64,000 nucleotides of DNA from Acidobacteriota bacterium (lineage in GTDB: Bacteria; Acidobacteriota; Terriglobia; Bryobacterales; Bryobacteraceae): NCBI GenBank assembly GCA_017307505.1, contig JAFKEE010000061.1, positions 1 through 64,000 of the forward strand, written 5' to 3'. This document shows positions 7,132 to 18,230 of the stretch, piece by piece. Positions within the stretch are counted from its first letter, which is position 1, and each line of letters opens with the position of its first letter. The notes under the pieces are model-generated. The model saw only the letters and a list, made by a program, of their open reading frames with translations. It did not search any database and was not told the DNA's origin. A program made the position numbers and the translations under genes.

Positions 7132-7169
7132 GTCCGCCCTCCCCCAGTAGGGCGGACGCCCTCGTCCGC
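7132..7169. terminator. Overlapping hairpins after the cupin gene
   Basis: GTCCGCCCT (7132-7140) can pair with AGGGCGGAC (7149-7157). Alternatively GCGGACG (7152-7158) can pair with CGTCCGC (7163-7169). The two structures exclude each other. No T run follows, so this is either a Rho-dependent end or another REP-like sequence. The remaining sequence to 7329 shows no gene. Confidence 0.45.
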
Positions 7170-7329
7170 AGCCGCCCCCCCGGTCGGCTCTCCTAGCCAA
7201 CCCAAAACCAATTACGAACCGCGCACGTAAGTAAGCGGGCACAAGTCCGACCGCGCACCTCCGTAAGCGCCCACCCCGCCCGCAACCCCGTCCCCAAAGA
7301 TTCCCGCCCGTCCCGCCGATACAACGCTT

Positions 7330-7926
7330 ATGACCTCCGCCTCGGTGAACTACTACGACCTGCTTCAGATCCACCCCAAGGCCGAGCCGGAGACCATCCA
7401 GCGCGTCTACAAGATCTTCGCCGCCCGCTACCACCCGGACAACCTGGACACCGGAGATGCCGAACGCTTCCGCCTCTACCGCGAAGCCTACGAGGTCCTC
7501 AGCGATCCCGCCGCCCGCGAACAGTACGACCTCAAACTGGAACTCACCCAACCCGACGCCCTCCCCGTCTTCCAGTCCAAGGAATTCACCGATGGAATCG
7601 ATGCAGAGGCGAAGATCCGCATCGGCGTCCTCTGTCTGCTCTACGCCAAGCGCCGCGCCAACCCGGACTACTCCGCCCTCTCCATGCTCGACCTGGAACA
7701 CGTGATGGCCTTCCCGCGCGAACATCTCCAGTTCGCCATCTGGTACCTGAAGGCCAAGAAATTCATCACCCAGGACGACCGCAGCAGCTTCATCGTCACC
7801 GCCGAGGGTGTCGACTACCTGGAGACGCAGCTCCCCGGCAACGAGTTGTTGTACAAAATCTTCCGCGCGTCTGAATCCGGCGTGATGGTCTATCCCAAGG
7901 CGCTGCTCAACACAAAAAATCGCTGA
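7330..7926 (+). CDS. J-domain (DnaJ-like) protein
   Basis: A 198-residue protein. The J domain is at about residues 7-68 (NYYDLLQIHPKAEPETIQRVYKIFAARYHPD) with the HPD tripeptide at 35-37 and the usual LSDPAAREQYD ending. It lacks the Gly/Phe and zinc-finger regions of DnaJ. The C-terminal 110 residues (AKIRIGVLCLLYAKRRANPD onward, with FIVTAEGVDYLE) look like a winged-helix fold and may bind a client. It is probably a specialised Hsp70 co-chaperone. It stands alone on the plus strand. Confidence 0.85.
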   Translation: MTSASVNYYDLLQIHPKAEPETIQRVYKIFAARYHPDNLDTGDAERFRLYREAYEVLSDPAAREQYDLKLELTQPDALPVFQSKEFTDGIDAEAKIRIGVLCLLYAKRRANPDYSALSMLDLEHVMAFPREHLQFAIWYLKAKKFITQDDRSSFIVTAEGVDYLETQLPGNELLYKIFRASESGVMVYPKALLNTKNR

Positions 7927-7980
7927 GCCTGGCTGGGGTAGAAGGAGGTAGGAGGAACGATCGGGAGGGGAGAGAGGACC

Positions 7981-8003
7981 CGGGGGAGCGTCCTGCTCCC
8001 CCG
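7981..8003 (-). terminator. Hairpin downstream of clpP
   Basis: CGGGGGAGC (7981-7989) pairs perfectly with GCTCCCCCG (7995-8003) across a 5-base loop, 10 bp beyond the clpP stop. There is no clear T run on the minus strand, so termination efficiency is uncertain. Confidence 0.55.
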
Positions 8004-8013
8004 GCCATCGAAC

Positions 8014-8640
8014 TTACTTCGCGCGCTTGGAGATGATCTTGTCAACAATGCCGTACTCGACGGCCTGCTCGGCTTCCATGATGTAGTCGCGATCGACGTC
8101 GCGGGCAATCTTCTCCACCGTCTGGCCCGTGGCATCGGCCAGCACACCGTTCAGGATCTCGCGCATGCGCAGGATCTCCCGGGCATAGATATCGATGTCC
8201 GCCGCCTGCCCGCCCAGACCGCTCATCGAGGGCTGGTGGATCAGGATCCGCGAGTGCGGCAGCGAGTAACGCTTGCCCTTCGCGCCGCAGGCGAGCAGAA
8301 CAGCGCCCATGGAGGCAGCCTGCCCGACACAGTACGTCACAATGTCCGGCTCAATCAGATTCATCGTGTCGAGAATCGCCAGGCCAGCCGTGATCGAACC
8401 ACCGGGGGAGTTGATGTACAGGGAGATGTCCTTCTCCGGATCTTCCGACGCCAGAAACAACATCTGGGCAATGATCAGGTTGGCCACCTGATCGTCGATC
8501 GGCGTGCCGAGGAAGATGATGTTCTCCTTCAACAGCCGCGAATAGATGTCAAAGGCGCGCTCCCCTCGGGAGGTCTGCTCGACCACCATCGGGACCAACA
8601 TATCGTGCGGGGTCGGAATCTCCCCATTGCGAATCGGCAT
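8014..8640 (-). CDS. clpP: ATP-dependent Clp protease proteolytic subunit
   Basis: A 208-residue serine protease subunit. The nucleophile is Ser110 in [11 protein letters not shown], the histidine is His135 in SRILIHQP, and the Asp lies in the DVDRD segment (181-184). [14 protein letters not shown] forms the oxyanion region. AAGGAGG precedes the ATG at ideal spacing. It would assemble as a double heptamer with ClpX or ClpA/C, neither of which is in this window. The Rrf2 regulator gene lies 62 bp upstream on the same strand. Confidence 0.97.
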   Translation of the reverse strand: MPIRNGEIPTPHDMLVPMVVEQTSRGERAFDIYSRLLKENIIFLGTPIDDQVANLIIAQMLFLASEDPEKDISLYINSPGGSITAGLAILDTMNLIEPDIVTYCVGQAASMGAVLLACGAKGKRYSLPHSRILIHQPSMSGLGGQAADIDIYAREILRMREILNGVLADATGQTVEKIARDVDRDYIMEAEQAVEYGIVDKIISKRAK

Positions 8641-8702
8641 TATGCCTCCTTGCAGCGGCTCCAGAGACCTCCGGATACGGTCTCGAAGCCGTCCGGAGGC
8701 CG

Positions 8703-9173
8703 CTAGGCCTTCTTCGTCGTGGAGCGTTTCGCTTTCTTCGTGATCTTCTCCAGGTTCTTCCGCTTCTGCTCGAAGCCCTTGGCCAGATCAAGGATCGTAG
8801 TCCGCTCCAGATACTCCATGATACGATTCCGCAGGGCCTTCCAGCTATCGTGCATTCCGCACGGCGCCTGATCGTTGCATTCGGCCATGCCGGCCGGGCA
8901 GCGTTCGAAATCGGCCAGGCCGTCAACCGCGTCGACAATATTCAGGATGGAAAGCTCGGCGGCTGGCAGCCGAAGGCAGAATCCGCCCGTGGGTCCTTTG
9001 CTGGAGCGCAGGAATCCTTTGCGCGCAAGTTGCTGCAGAATCTTGGCCAGGAAGTGGGACGGAATGTCCGCTTCCTCGGCAATCTGCTTCACCATGGCGT
9101 ACTTGCCCTCCGGGACAGCAGCCAAGTGGACAAAAGCGCGGATCGCGTACTCAGCCGAACGGGAATAGATCAT
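8703..9173 (-). CDS. Rrf2-family transcriptional regulator with three-Cys cluster site
   Basis: A 156-residue winged-helix protein ([18 protein letters not shown] at the start; recognition region [16 protein letters not shown]). Cys92, Cys99 and Cys105 ([17 protein letters not shown]) match the Fe-S ligand spacing of IscR/NsrR, so it probably senses Fe-S status, NO or redox stress. The C-terminal tail ([11 protein letters not shown]) is strongly basic. GAGG precedes the ATG. It lies upstream of clpP in the same direction; neither isc/suf nor NO-detoxification genes are adjacent. Confidence 0.88.
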   Translation of the reverse strand: MIYSRSAEYAIRAFVHLAAVPEGKYAMVKQIAEEADIPSHFLAKILQQLARKGFLRSSKGPTGGFCLRLPAAELSILNIVDAVDGLADFERCPAGMAECNDQAPCGMHDSWKALRNRIMEYLERTTILDLAKGFEQKRKNLEKITKKAKRSTTKKA

Positions 9174-9464
9174 GAGCTACCTCTAGAGAGCTAGATGAAA
9201 ATACACGTTTATCTTATTTCTACTAGAAAGTGGATGCAAGAGGTACGTTTACGGTTTCAGGTATTTCGGATCCTGAAAAGCTTCCTGCTTCGCAAACCCG
9301 TCCTGGTCCGTCACCCGCCGCCCACCCAGCTTTCCACAGCAAAGATCAGTAATATCAGCTACTTATGACCAGCAGTGGCAAATCGCACCCAAGGCGACAC
9401 AGAGCCACCTTTCTGTTTATAACAATTTCGGAGCTTCTTGTGGGGAAGCTCTTCCCTGCCCGCT
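9174..9464. promoter_or_regulatory. Intergenic region upstream of the Rrf2 gene
   Basis: It is AT-rich near 9190-9235. The 8-bp palindrome CTCTAGAG (9181-9188) overlaps the Rrf2 ribosome site. ACACGTTTAT (9202 region) and GTACGTTTAC (9243 region) look like a degenerate direct repeat and could be autoregulatory sites. No gene is supported. Confidence 0.3.
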
Positions 9465-11132
9465 TTACTTCTTGTTGGCCTTGTTGGTCAGCAACTTGTC
9501 GAGAAATCCACCGACATAGTTCTTCGTGGCCTCGGCGGCCAGACCCTTCATGCTCGGCGTCACCCTCGGATTCGCCGTCGTCCCCGCCACATCCACCGGG
9601 ATGATCGACTGCGCCGGTTGGTCGCCGCGCGGCCGCGCCCCCAACAGTTCGGCAATCCGGCCGCTGACCTGCGCCTGGAGCTTCAGATTCAGCGAGGTAT
9701 CGAAACCAACACGGCCCGCACCGGTCGTCCGCAGGCCGCCGCCGTCCATCACCGCGTCTGACAGCGTCAGCGTCTGATCCTGGATGGCAAAGTTGCTCTT
9801 CAGCGTGGCAAATTCGGTCGATCCAGTGGCCTGCATCAATCCTGCCTTGCCCATCGCGCCCGTAATCGAGCCCAACAGATCCATCTGTTTGAGTTTACCG
9901 TTGGCCACTTCAATCGACCCGGAGCCCGACAGCGCGTTGCGCATCTGCGGCGCGTCGGGGCCCGCCGTGCGCAACTCAAACCGGGGAATATGCAGCGCGC
10001 CTTGGATCCCCGGATCGTTTTCCAGGAAGGCGCCCAGCAACTGCTGGATGTCCAGGCCCTTCAGCGAACCCGCCAGCGACGCGCGCTCCTGCCCGCCGTC
10101 GGACGCAAACGCCATGCTCGCCGCCAGTTGCCCGGCCGCCAGGCCGAAGGTCGACTTGGGGATATCCAGCTGAATCGCAGGCCCCGACAAGGCATGCTTC
10201 AGCGTCAGTTGCCCCGCGACATTGCCGGTCAAAGGCAACCGGTGCTGTTCATCGCGGCCAATCAGAAAGTCAGCCAGGGAAAGTTGCGTGGCGCCTGACG
10301 CGGTCCGGGCAAGATCGCCCTTCAGTGCGACCGCCGCCTTCAACATCGCCTTGTCTCCGGGCGCCGCCAGGAACGCTCCGAATTCCTTCAACAGGAAGGC
10401 CTTTGGCAGTTCGCCCGGTGCGAACGTGACATCCAGCTTGCCGTCAATCGGCGTTGAGCCCTCAGCAAACGGCCCCAGCGTTCCCTGGAACTCCAGCATC
10501 GACTTCGCGGTCTCCATCAGATGCGCTGAAGCCTTGGCCGTCAACGGACGGCCGGAGCCAAAGCCGCCCAGCCGCAGGTCGATGCGCCGCCAGGAGCCCA
10601 GCACCTCGCCCGCCAGCTTCACCGCGCCGCCTTCGATCCTCAGATCTTCGATGGAAAGCGACGAACTCTCCGCCGGCGCGCCGCCTGGCTGCGGGGCCGC
10701 CTGGGCCGGTTTGGCCTGCAACCGGTCCACGAACACTTCCAGATTGGTCTTGCCGGCGCCGTTCTTCTCCACCAGCAGCACCGGTTTCGTGATGGCCAGC
10801 GCAATGATGCGCGGCGAGTTGGAGAACAGCGAAGAGACGGAAACGATTGCGTCGATCGATTCGGCCTCCACCATCGGCTTGCTGCTGAAGCCCGGAGGGT
10901 TGGCCAATCGGATCTGGTCCAGTTGCAGCGATGGTTCCAGTTTGAGAATGCTGCCGATCCGGACGTCGACGTTGCCCACGGTCACGGCCACACCCAACGA
11001 ATTGCTAAGCATCGCCAGTACTTTCTGCTTGCCCGAGCCGGAGATCATCGACTTCGCGAAGATGGCGCATGCCCCAACAGCCACGGCCAGGAGAATCACA
11101 AGTCCCAGCAGAATCTTCCAGAGTTTCGACAT
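9465..11132 (-). CDS. AsmA-family inner-membrane-anchored protein
   Basis: A 555-residue protein with one N-terminal membrane anchor (LWKILLGLVILLAVAVGACA, about 4-23) and a large periplasmic part. AsmA features include SLGVAVTVGNVDVRIGSILKLEPSL and PGFSSKPMVEAESIDAIVSVSSLF at the start. The C-terminal half shows the repeating pattern LSGSGSIEVANGKLKQMDLLG and TLSDAVMDGGGLRTTGAGRVGFD. The family is linked to lipid transport and outer-membrane assembly. It is transcribed alone, divergent from the GH32 gene 42 bp away. Confidence 0.85.
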   Translation of the reverse strand: MSKLWKILLGLVILLAVAVGACAIFAKSMISGSGKQKVLAMLSNSLGVAVTVGNVDVRIGSILKLEPSLQLDQIRLANPPGFSSKPMVEAESIDAIVSVSSLFSNSPRIIALAITKPVLLVEKNGAGKTNLEVFVDRLQAKPAQAAPQPGGAPAESSSLSIEDLRIEGGAVKLAGEVLGSWRRIDLRLGGFGSGRPLTAKASAHLMETAKSMLEFQGTLGPFAEGSTPIDGKLDVTFAPGELPKAFLLKEFGAFLAAPGDKAMLKAAVALKGDLARTASGATQLSLADFLIGRDEQHRLPLTGNVAGQLTLKHALSGPAIQLDIPKSTFGLAAGQLAASMAFASDGGQERASLAGSLKGLDIQQLLGAFLENDPGIQGALHIPRFELRTAGPDAPQMRNALSGSGSIEVANGKLKQMDLLGSITGAMGKAGLMQATGSTEFATLKSNFAIQDQTLTLSDAVMDGGGLRTTGAGRVGFDTSLNLKLQAQVSGRIAELLGARPRGDQPAQSIIPVDVAGTTANPRVTPSMKGLAAEATKNYVGGFLDKLLTNKANKK

Positions 11133-11174
11133 GGGCTCATGATACGCCGGATGCCCGTGCGATAGAATCCGTGC

Positions 11175-12515
11175 ATGTCGCAGGGCTGGACTCGCCGCAC
11201 CTTTCTAGGCACGCTTTCTACTTCTCTTTTTGCGGCCCCCGATCTTGCCAACGATCCGGACCGCCCCCAGTTCCACTTTCTTCCCCCCTCCAACTGGATG
11301 AACGACCCGAATGCCCCGGTGTGGTTCCAGGGTCAATACCACATGTTCTACCAGTACAACCCCAAGGCCGCACAGTGGGACACCATGCACTGGGGCCACG
11401 CCACCAGCCCCGACATGCTGCACTGGAAGCACCTGCCCATCGCCCTCGCGCCGACGCCCGGCGGCCCGGACAAGGACGGCTGCTTCACCGGCTGCATGGT
11501 CATCGAAAACGGCAAACCGGTGATCGTCTACACCGGAGTGAATCCGGAGGTCCAGTGCCTGGCCCGGTCAGAGGACCTGCAGACCTGGACCAAGCATCCC
11601 GGCAACCCCATCATTGCCGGTCCTCCGCCGGGCATCGATACCCCCGGCTTCCGCGACCCGCACGTCTGGCGCGATGGCGACGAGTGGCTCCTCCTCATCG
11701 GAGCCGGCTTCCGCGGCAAAGGCGGCGCCGTGCTGCTCTACCGGTCGCCGGATCTCATCCACTGGACCTACGAGAAGCCCCTGCTCACCGGGCAGAAACT
11801 CCCCACCGGCACGGACCCGGTCGCCAGCGGCGAGATGTGGGAGTGCCCCGATTTCTTCCCCGTCGGCAACAAGTGGCTGCTCTACGTCTCCACGCAGGGC
11901 AAGGTCCTCTACTGGCTGGGCACCTGGAAAGACCGCACCTTCACGCCGGAATCAAATGGCGTTCTCGTCCATGGCGCCGGCTATGCCCCCAAGAGTTGCG
12001 ATGCCTCGGGTAAGCGGCGCATCATCTGGGCCTGGCTGCGGGAACAGCGCAGCAAGGCAGACCAGCTCAAGGCAGGCTGGTCGGGCTCGATGTCGCTGGC
12101 CGTGGTGCCCTCGCTCGACAGGCAGGGCGGACTGCTGCTGAAGCCGGCCGTGGAGTATGAGAAGCTGCGCGGCAAACGCCTGCGCGAAGCCGCCCACGAC
12201 GACTGCTGCGAGATCCACGTCAAGCTGAGCGGCCTGAAACCCTTCGGCCTGCTGCGAGGCAGCCATGAAGTGCTCGGCTTCGATCCCGAGGGCCACACTC
12301 TCGGCGTCGGCCGCACGGAAGCGCCTGTGCCGGCGGGCCCCGTGGATCTGCGGATCTTCCTCGACGGCTCCGTCGTGGAGGTCTTCGTCAACAGCAGAAT
12401 CTGGGTCACCGGCCGTGTCTACGGCGGGAATCAGGGTCTCAGCATGCGCGGCAACCCCGAGAACATCGAATCCTGGACCTTGAAACCTGTCTCAGGCGAC
12501 CGGTTGACCACTTAG
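11175..12515 (+). CDS. Glycoside hydrolase family 32 (levanase/invertase-like)
   Basis: A 446-residue beta-fructosidase. The three family motifs are present: NWMNDPN with nucleophile Asp44, FRDP with transition-state stabiliser Asp161, and WECPDFF with acid/base Glu223. A short C-terminal beta sandwich follows (VDLRIFLDGSVVEVFVNSR). The N terminus (WTRRTFLGTLSTSLFAAP) looks like a Tat signal, so it acts in the periplasm or outside the cell on fructans or sucrose. No sugar transporter or fructokinase is adjacent. The last 24 bp overlap the convergent phosphatase gene. Confidence 0.93.
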   Translation: MSQGWTRRTFLGTLSTSLFAAPDLANDPDRPQFHFLPPSNWMNDPNAPVWFQGQYHMFYQYNPKAAQWDTMHWGHATSPDMLHWKHLPIALAPTPGGPDKDGCFTGCMVIENGKPVIVYTGVNPEVQCLARSEDLQTWTKHPGNPIIAGPPPGIDTPGFRDPHVWRDGDEWLLLIGAGFRGKGGAVLLYRSPDLIHWTYEKPLLTGQKLPTGTDPVASGEMWECPDFFPVGNKWLLYVSTQGKVLYWLGTWKDRTFTPESNGVLVHGAGYAPKSCDASGKRRIIWAWLREQRSKADQLKAGWSGSMSLAVVPSLDRQGGLLLKPAVEYEKLRGKRLREAAHDDCCEIHVKLSGLKPFGLLRGSHEVLGFDPEGHTLGVGRTEAPVPAGPVDLRIFLDGSVVEVFVNSRIWVTGRVYGGNQGLSMRGNPENIESWTLKPVSGDRLTT

Positions 12516-13286
12516 ACCGAGAAACGTTCGGACCTCGGCTTCGAGCGCAGGCGTCACCACCACGGCGTTGCCGCCGTAGATGGTGTCGTTCCCGGCGTAG
12601 TCGAAATAACGGCAGCCGGCTTCCTTGCAGATCACCGAGATCGCCGCCAGGTCCCACGGCCGGGCGCTGGGTTCGAGCCAGAATTCCGCCTGGCCGGCGG
12701 CGACAAACATCGAGTCCCAGGCGCCGCCCAGGCTGCGGACGGCCCAGAACCGGGAGAGGAACGGAAGCAGCTTGTCGGAGTGCGGCCGGATGGCCACGTT
12801 GTTGAACTGGAGAACGCAGGCCACCGCCCGTTCGACACTGTCGATGGCCGAGGCCTTCAACCGGCTCACTTCGCCATTCCTGGCCCGGTAGGCGCCGCCG
12901 CCGCGGACCGCATAGTACTGCTCATCCAGAGCCGGAAAGGTCGCTACCCCCACCTCGACGACGCCGTCGACCTCCAGGCCCAGCAGGTTGGACCAGAGCC
13001 GGTTGCCCCGCACAAAGTCGCGCGTGCCGTCAATGGGATCGATGATCCAGCGCCGTCCGCTCGTGCCCGTTTTGCTGGCCCCTTCCTCGCCCAACAGGCC
13101 ATCGCCCGGGAATTCCTTCTCCAATGTCGAAGCAAAGAGCTTTTCGCAGGCCTTATCCGCCGCCGTCACGGGCGAATCGTCCGGCTTGTCTTCCACCTCG
13201 AACCCGTCCCGCTGGTACTGCAGGGCGAGGTTTCCGGCGGCGGCCGCCAATTCACGCGCCACGGCCAGTTCTCTTTCAAAGCTCAT
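12492..13286 (-). CDS. Inositol monophosphatase-family phosphatase, possibly histidinol-phosphatase
   Basis: A 264-residue Mg-dependent phosphatase. Motifs are LGEEGA (Glu67-Glu68), DPIDGTRDF (Asp83, Asp86) and PWDLAA near 215. The frame continues upstream to 13433, but the ATG at 13286 (MSFERELAVA) is the normal family start. Sequence style is closest to the HisN-type histidinol-phosphatases, but inositol-1-phosphatase cannot be excluded because no his genes are adjacent. It converges on the GH32 gene with a 24-bp overlap. Confidence 0.85.
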   Translation of the reverse strand: MSFERELAVARELAAAAGNLALQYQRDGFEVEDKPDDSPVTAADKACEKLFASTLEKEFPGDGLLGEEGASKTGTSGRRWIIDPIDGTRDFVRGNRLWSNLLGLEVDGVVEVGVATFPALDEQYYAVRGGGAYRARNGEVSRLKASAIDSVERAVACVLQFNNVAIRPHSDKLLPFLSRFWAVRSLGGAWDSMFVAAGQAEFWLEPSARPWDLAAISVICKEAGCRYFDYAGNDTIYGGNAVVVTPALEAEVRTFLGLSGQPVA

Positions 13287-13392
13287 GGACAATATTTTAA
13301 GCTGTAGGTCTGGAGATCCCGCCGCCGTCGTGAATATAGTAGTGTGTCCGGTGGACCAGGCGTTTTGGTAAGGAAGGAAGGAAGCGCGTCGA

Positions 13393-15207
<1,815 letters not shown>

Positions 15208-15318
15208 CCCTCCCGCAGGAAGTTCTCGCCAAACCAGGAGGACTGCGATACTCTTGCGGCGGAGCCGGTCTGCGCGCACACAGGTGGGAAGCAAGTCTCG
15301 GGTATTGGGAAGTCTGCG

Positions 15319-16770
15319 ATGTCTGCAAACACACCAATCACGGTCGCTAAAGGCGATGGCATCGGACCGGAGATCATGGAGGCGACGCTCCATATCCTGA
15401 GGGAGGCCGGCGCCCTTCTGGATACCGAAGAGATCGAGATTGGGGAAAGGGTCTACCGGCGCGGCAACTCTGCCGGGATGGAGAAGAGCTCGCTCGACAC
15501 ACTGATCCGGAACCGTGTATTCCTGAAGGCGCCCATCACCACTCCGCAGGGCGGCGGATTCAGGAGCCTGAACGTCACCACGCGAAAGCTGCTGGGACTG
15601 TATGCCAACGTTCGGCCGTGCGTCGCCTACGATCCCTACGTGCGCACCAAACATCCGGGCATGGATGTAGTAATCGTCCGCGAGAACGAAGAAGACCTTT
15701 ACGCAGGCATCGAATACCAGCACACGCCCGATCAGGCGCAGTGCCTGAAGATCATCACCCGCGGCGGCTGCCAGCGCATTGTCCGCTACGCGTTCGAGTA
15801 CGCGCGCCGCAACGGCAGGCGGAAGGTGTCGTGCTTCACGAAAGACAACATCATGAAGCTGACCGACGGCCTGTTCCGCCGGGTCTTCGAGGAGATCGGG
15901 CCGGAGTATCCCGATCTCGAGCGGGAGCATCTGATCGTCGACATCGGGGCGGCGAAGCTGGCGGACACTCCGGAAGTCTTCGACGTGATTGTGATGCCGA
16001 ATCTCTACGGGGACATTCTCTCGGATGTGGCGGCGCAGCTCGCGGGCTCGGTTGGACTGGCCGGCTCGGCGAACATCGGCACGGAGTACGCGATGTTTGA
16101 GGCGATCCACGGTTCGGCTCCGCGGCGGGCGGGCCAGAACCTGGCGAACCCTTCGGGCCTGTTATTGGGATCGGTGATGATGCTGGTGCACATCGGACAG
16201 AGCGAGGTGGCCGAGCGCGTCCACAATGCCTGGCTGCGCACGATGGAAGACGGCATCCACACCTACGACATCTTCAAGGAAGGCATCAGCCAGGAAAAGG
16301 CCGGGACGAGAGAGTTCACCCAGGCCATTGCCGCGCGGCTCGGGCTGCTGCCCCAACGGCTGAAGCCGGTTCACTACTACGCCGCGCCCACCCGGACGGT
16401 GCCGCCCCATGCGGAAACCGCCTCGTCCGGGCGCAGGGAACTGGTGGGCGTGGATATCTTCGTCCACCACGCCCCGGCGGACCCAAACATCGTCGGGAGG
16501 CTGATGGAGCCGGTCTCCTCGGACGGGCTGAAGCTGGTGATGATCTCCAGCCGCGGCACAAAGGTCTACCCGGATCCGCTGCCTCACACGATTGTGTGCG
16601 ACAGCTGGCGCTGCCGCTTCCAGAGTTCGACGGACAATCCGGTCATCACACTGAAGCAAGTCGTGGCCGCATTGGGCCGGGCCGTGGAGGCCGGGGCGGA
16701 GATTCACAAGACCGAGTTCCTCTACAACTACGACGGCAGAGCCGGATACTCGCTCGGTCAGGGCCAATAG
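15319..16770 (+). CDS. icd: NADP-dependent isocitrate dehydrogenase, Thermus type
   Basis: A 483-residue TCA-cycle enzyme. GDGIGPEIM starts the fold; NVTTRKLLGLYANVRP binds isocitrate; VVIVRENEEDLYAGIEYQ and PNLYGDILSDVAAQLAGSVGLAGSANIG hold the metal and substrate ligands; FEAIHGSAPRRAGQN is the cofactor loop. A C-terminal extension of about 130 residues (VGVDIFVHHAPADPN, LKLVMISSRGTKVYPDP) is a hallmark of the Thermus thermophilus enzyme and is absent from the E. coli type. It lies 111 bp after the acyl-CoA synthetase gene. Confidence 0.95.
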   Translation: MSANTPITVAKGDGIGPEIMEATLHILREAGALLDTEEIEIGERVYRRGNSAGMEKSSLDTLIRNRVFLKAPITTPQGGGFRSLNVTTRKLLGLYANVRPCVAYDPYVRTKHPGMDVVIVRENEEDLYAGIEYQHTPDQAQCLKIITRGGCQRIVRYAFEYARRNGRRKVSCFTKDNIMKLTDGLFRRVFEEIGPEYPDLEREHLIVDIGAAKLADTPEVFDVIVMPNLYGDILSDVAAQLAGSVGLAGSANIGTEYAMFEAIHGSAPRRAGQNLANPSGLLLGSVMMLVHIGQSEVAERVHNAWLRTMEDGIHTYDIFKEGISQEKAGTREFTQAIAARLGLLPQRLKPVHYYAAPTRTVPPHAETASSGRRELVGVDIFVHHAPADPNIVGRLMEPVSSDGLKLVMISSRGTKVYPDPLPHTIVCDSWRCRFQSSTDNPVITLKQVVAALGRAVEAGAEIHKTEFLYNYDGRAGYSLGQGQ

Positions 16771-16785
16771 CTGGTTCGTTGCAGG

Positions 16786-16807
16786 GAAGGCGCGAGGCGT
16801 TGCCTTC
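16786..16807. terminator. Weak hairpin between convergent icd and lnt-like genes
   Basis: GAAGGC (16786-16791) pairs with GCCTTC (16802-16807) across a 10-base loop in the 47-bp gap between two convergent genes. The stem is only 6 bp and no T run is present, so this is tentative. Confidence 0.3.
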
Positions 16808-16817
16808 GGCCTGGAGG

Positions 16818-18230
16818 TTAGGATGCAGTGCGCCGGCGCAGGCCATACGCGACGCTGGCAAGCAGGATCACGGCAAGCACCCCGATGAACCAGTCGCCCC
16901 AGCGGGTGTAGAGCGTGGGCTGGGCCCGTAGTCCAACGGGCGCCAGCAGCGTGGAGAACGGAGCCGCGTTACTGCTGCGTTCCGTGCGCACCCGCCCGCG
17001 GGTGTCGAGCAGCGTCATGCGGCCCTGCTTCGCCAGGCGCGCGAGGTGGAAACCGTTCTCGACGCCGCGCATGAAGGCCATGCGGCTGTGGAGCCAGTCG
17101 TCGACGACGAAGTCCCAGGCAGGCACCAGGAGCAGCCCAGTGCCTTCGCGGCCATAGCGCCGGGCCAGCGGAACAAAGTCCATGTCGCGGCAGATCTCGA
17201 TCCCGATGGTGGAGCGCGGGTCGCGCAGCAGAGCGATCTCAGTGCCGGGGCGGGTTCGATCCTCCAGGACCGGCACGAGGTGATGCTTCCAGTAAGTAGT
17301 CTCCAGGCGGCCCGCGGCGTCATAGAGCCGGGCCTCGTTGCGGCGGCCTTCGGGCAGAGGGTGAATGATGGGCACAAGGATGCGCGCATTCGCGGCGCGC
17401 GCCGTCTGGCCGAAGAGCTCGTCCAGTTGGGGGATGTGATCGTCCGTGACGACAGCGACCATCTCAGGCAGCAGGATGATGCGGGCGCCGCGGCGGCCAA
17501 GCCGGACAGCCTCTTCGGCATACTGATGCAACAGGCGCAGGGCATCGTCCGGCTTCTCCGGCAGCATGTTCTGCTTGAGGTCCGAGACGACCATGCCAAC
17601 AACGACGGTGGGGTCGTCGTCGCCGTCCCCCGCCAGGCGGGAAAAACCGAAACCGAAGACCGCCAGCAACACCACGGCGGAAACGCCCAGGACCATGCGA
17701 TTGTCGCGAGTGGTGACTGCCGCCGAGACGGAGGCCGGAAGGAACAGGACCACAAACGTGATGCCGGCCATGCCGGCGAAGGATGCCAACTGCAGCACGG
17801 GCAGGCAGTCCATCTGGGTGTAAGCCAGGTTGCCGTAGCTTCCACCCGAGTACTCGGCCAGATACTGGAGGATGGTCCACAGGCTGGCGAATCCGGCGGC
17901 GGCCGCCAGTGCGTGGCCGCGAAGAAGCAGGAAGCGGTAGAGCAGCGCCGCGAGGGCAAAGAAAACAGCCGGCACCGTGATGGCGAGAGTGATGATTGAA
18001 TACGGGATCTGCACGATGCGGTAATAGCTCACCGCGTTGAGGTGCCCGATGGCCCACGCCAGAAATGCCACGCCGAAGAGCGGCAGCGCCTTCAGCCGCG
18101 AGGCCAGCAGCAGAACAGGCAGAGGCGCCAGCCACATCAGCCACCAGACGGGGTGCAGGGAGTCACCGAAGAAGACGGCTGTGGCCGAGAGAAACACGGC
18201 GGAGAGAGCGGCAACGGCGGTTTTCAACAT
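16818..18230 (-). CDS. lnt: Apolipoprotein N-acyltransferase-like membrane carbon-nitrogen hydrolase
   Basis: A 470-residue protein. About six membrane segments fill residues 1-200, a nitrilase-fold domain spans about 210-445, and a last membrane segment ends it (WFIGVLAVILLASVAYGL). The catalytic triad is visible: Glu in LLPEMVAV, Lys in YWKHHLVP and Cys in IGIEICRDMDF. The layout is that of Lnt, which adds the third acyl chain to lipoproteins. The CYE motif of E. coli Lnt is CRD here, so a divergent Lnt or related acyltransferase is possible. It overlaps the TetR gene by 7 bp and probably depends on its promoter. Confidence 0.78.
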   Translation of the reverse strand: MLKTAVAALSAVFLSATAVFFGDSLHPVWWLMWLAPLPVLLLASRLKALPLFGVAFLAWAIGHLNAVSYYRIVQIPYSIITLAITVPAVFFALAALLYRFLLLRGHALAAAAGFASLWTILQYLAEYSGGSYGNLAYTQMDCLPVLQLASFAGMAGITFVVLFLPASVSAAVTTRDNRMVLGVSAVVLLAVFGFGFSRLAGDGDDDPTVVVGMVVSDLKQNMLPEKPDDALRLLHQYAEEAVRLGRRGARIILLPEMVAVVTDDHIPQLDELFGQTARAANARILVPIIHPLPEGRRNEARLYDAAGRLETTYWKHHLVPVLEDRTRPGTEIALLRDPRSTIGIEICRDMDFVPLARRYGREGTGLLLVPAWDFVVDDWLHSRMAFMRGVENGFHLARLAKQGRMTLLDTRGRVRTERSSNAAPFSTLLAPVGLRAQPTLYTRWGDWFIGVLAVILLASVAYGLRRRTAS

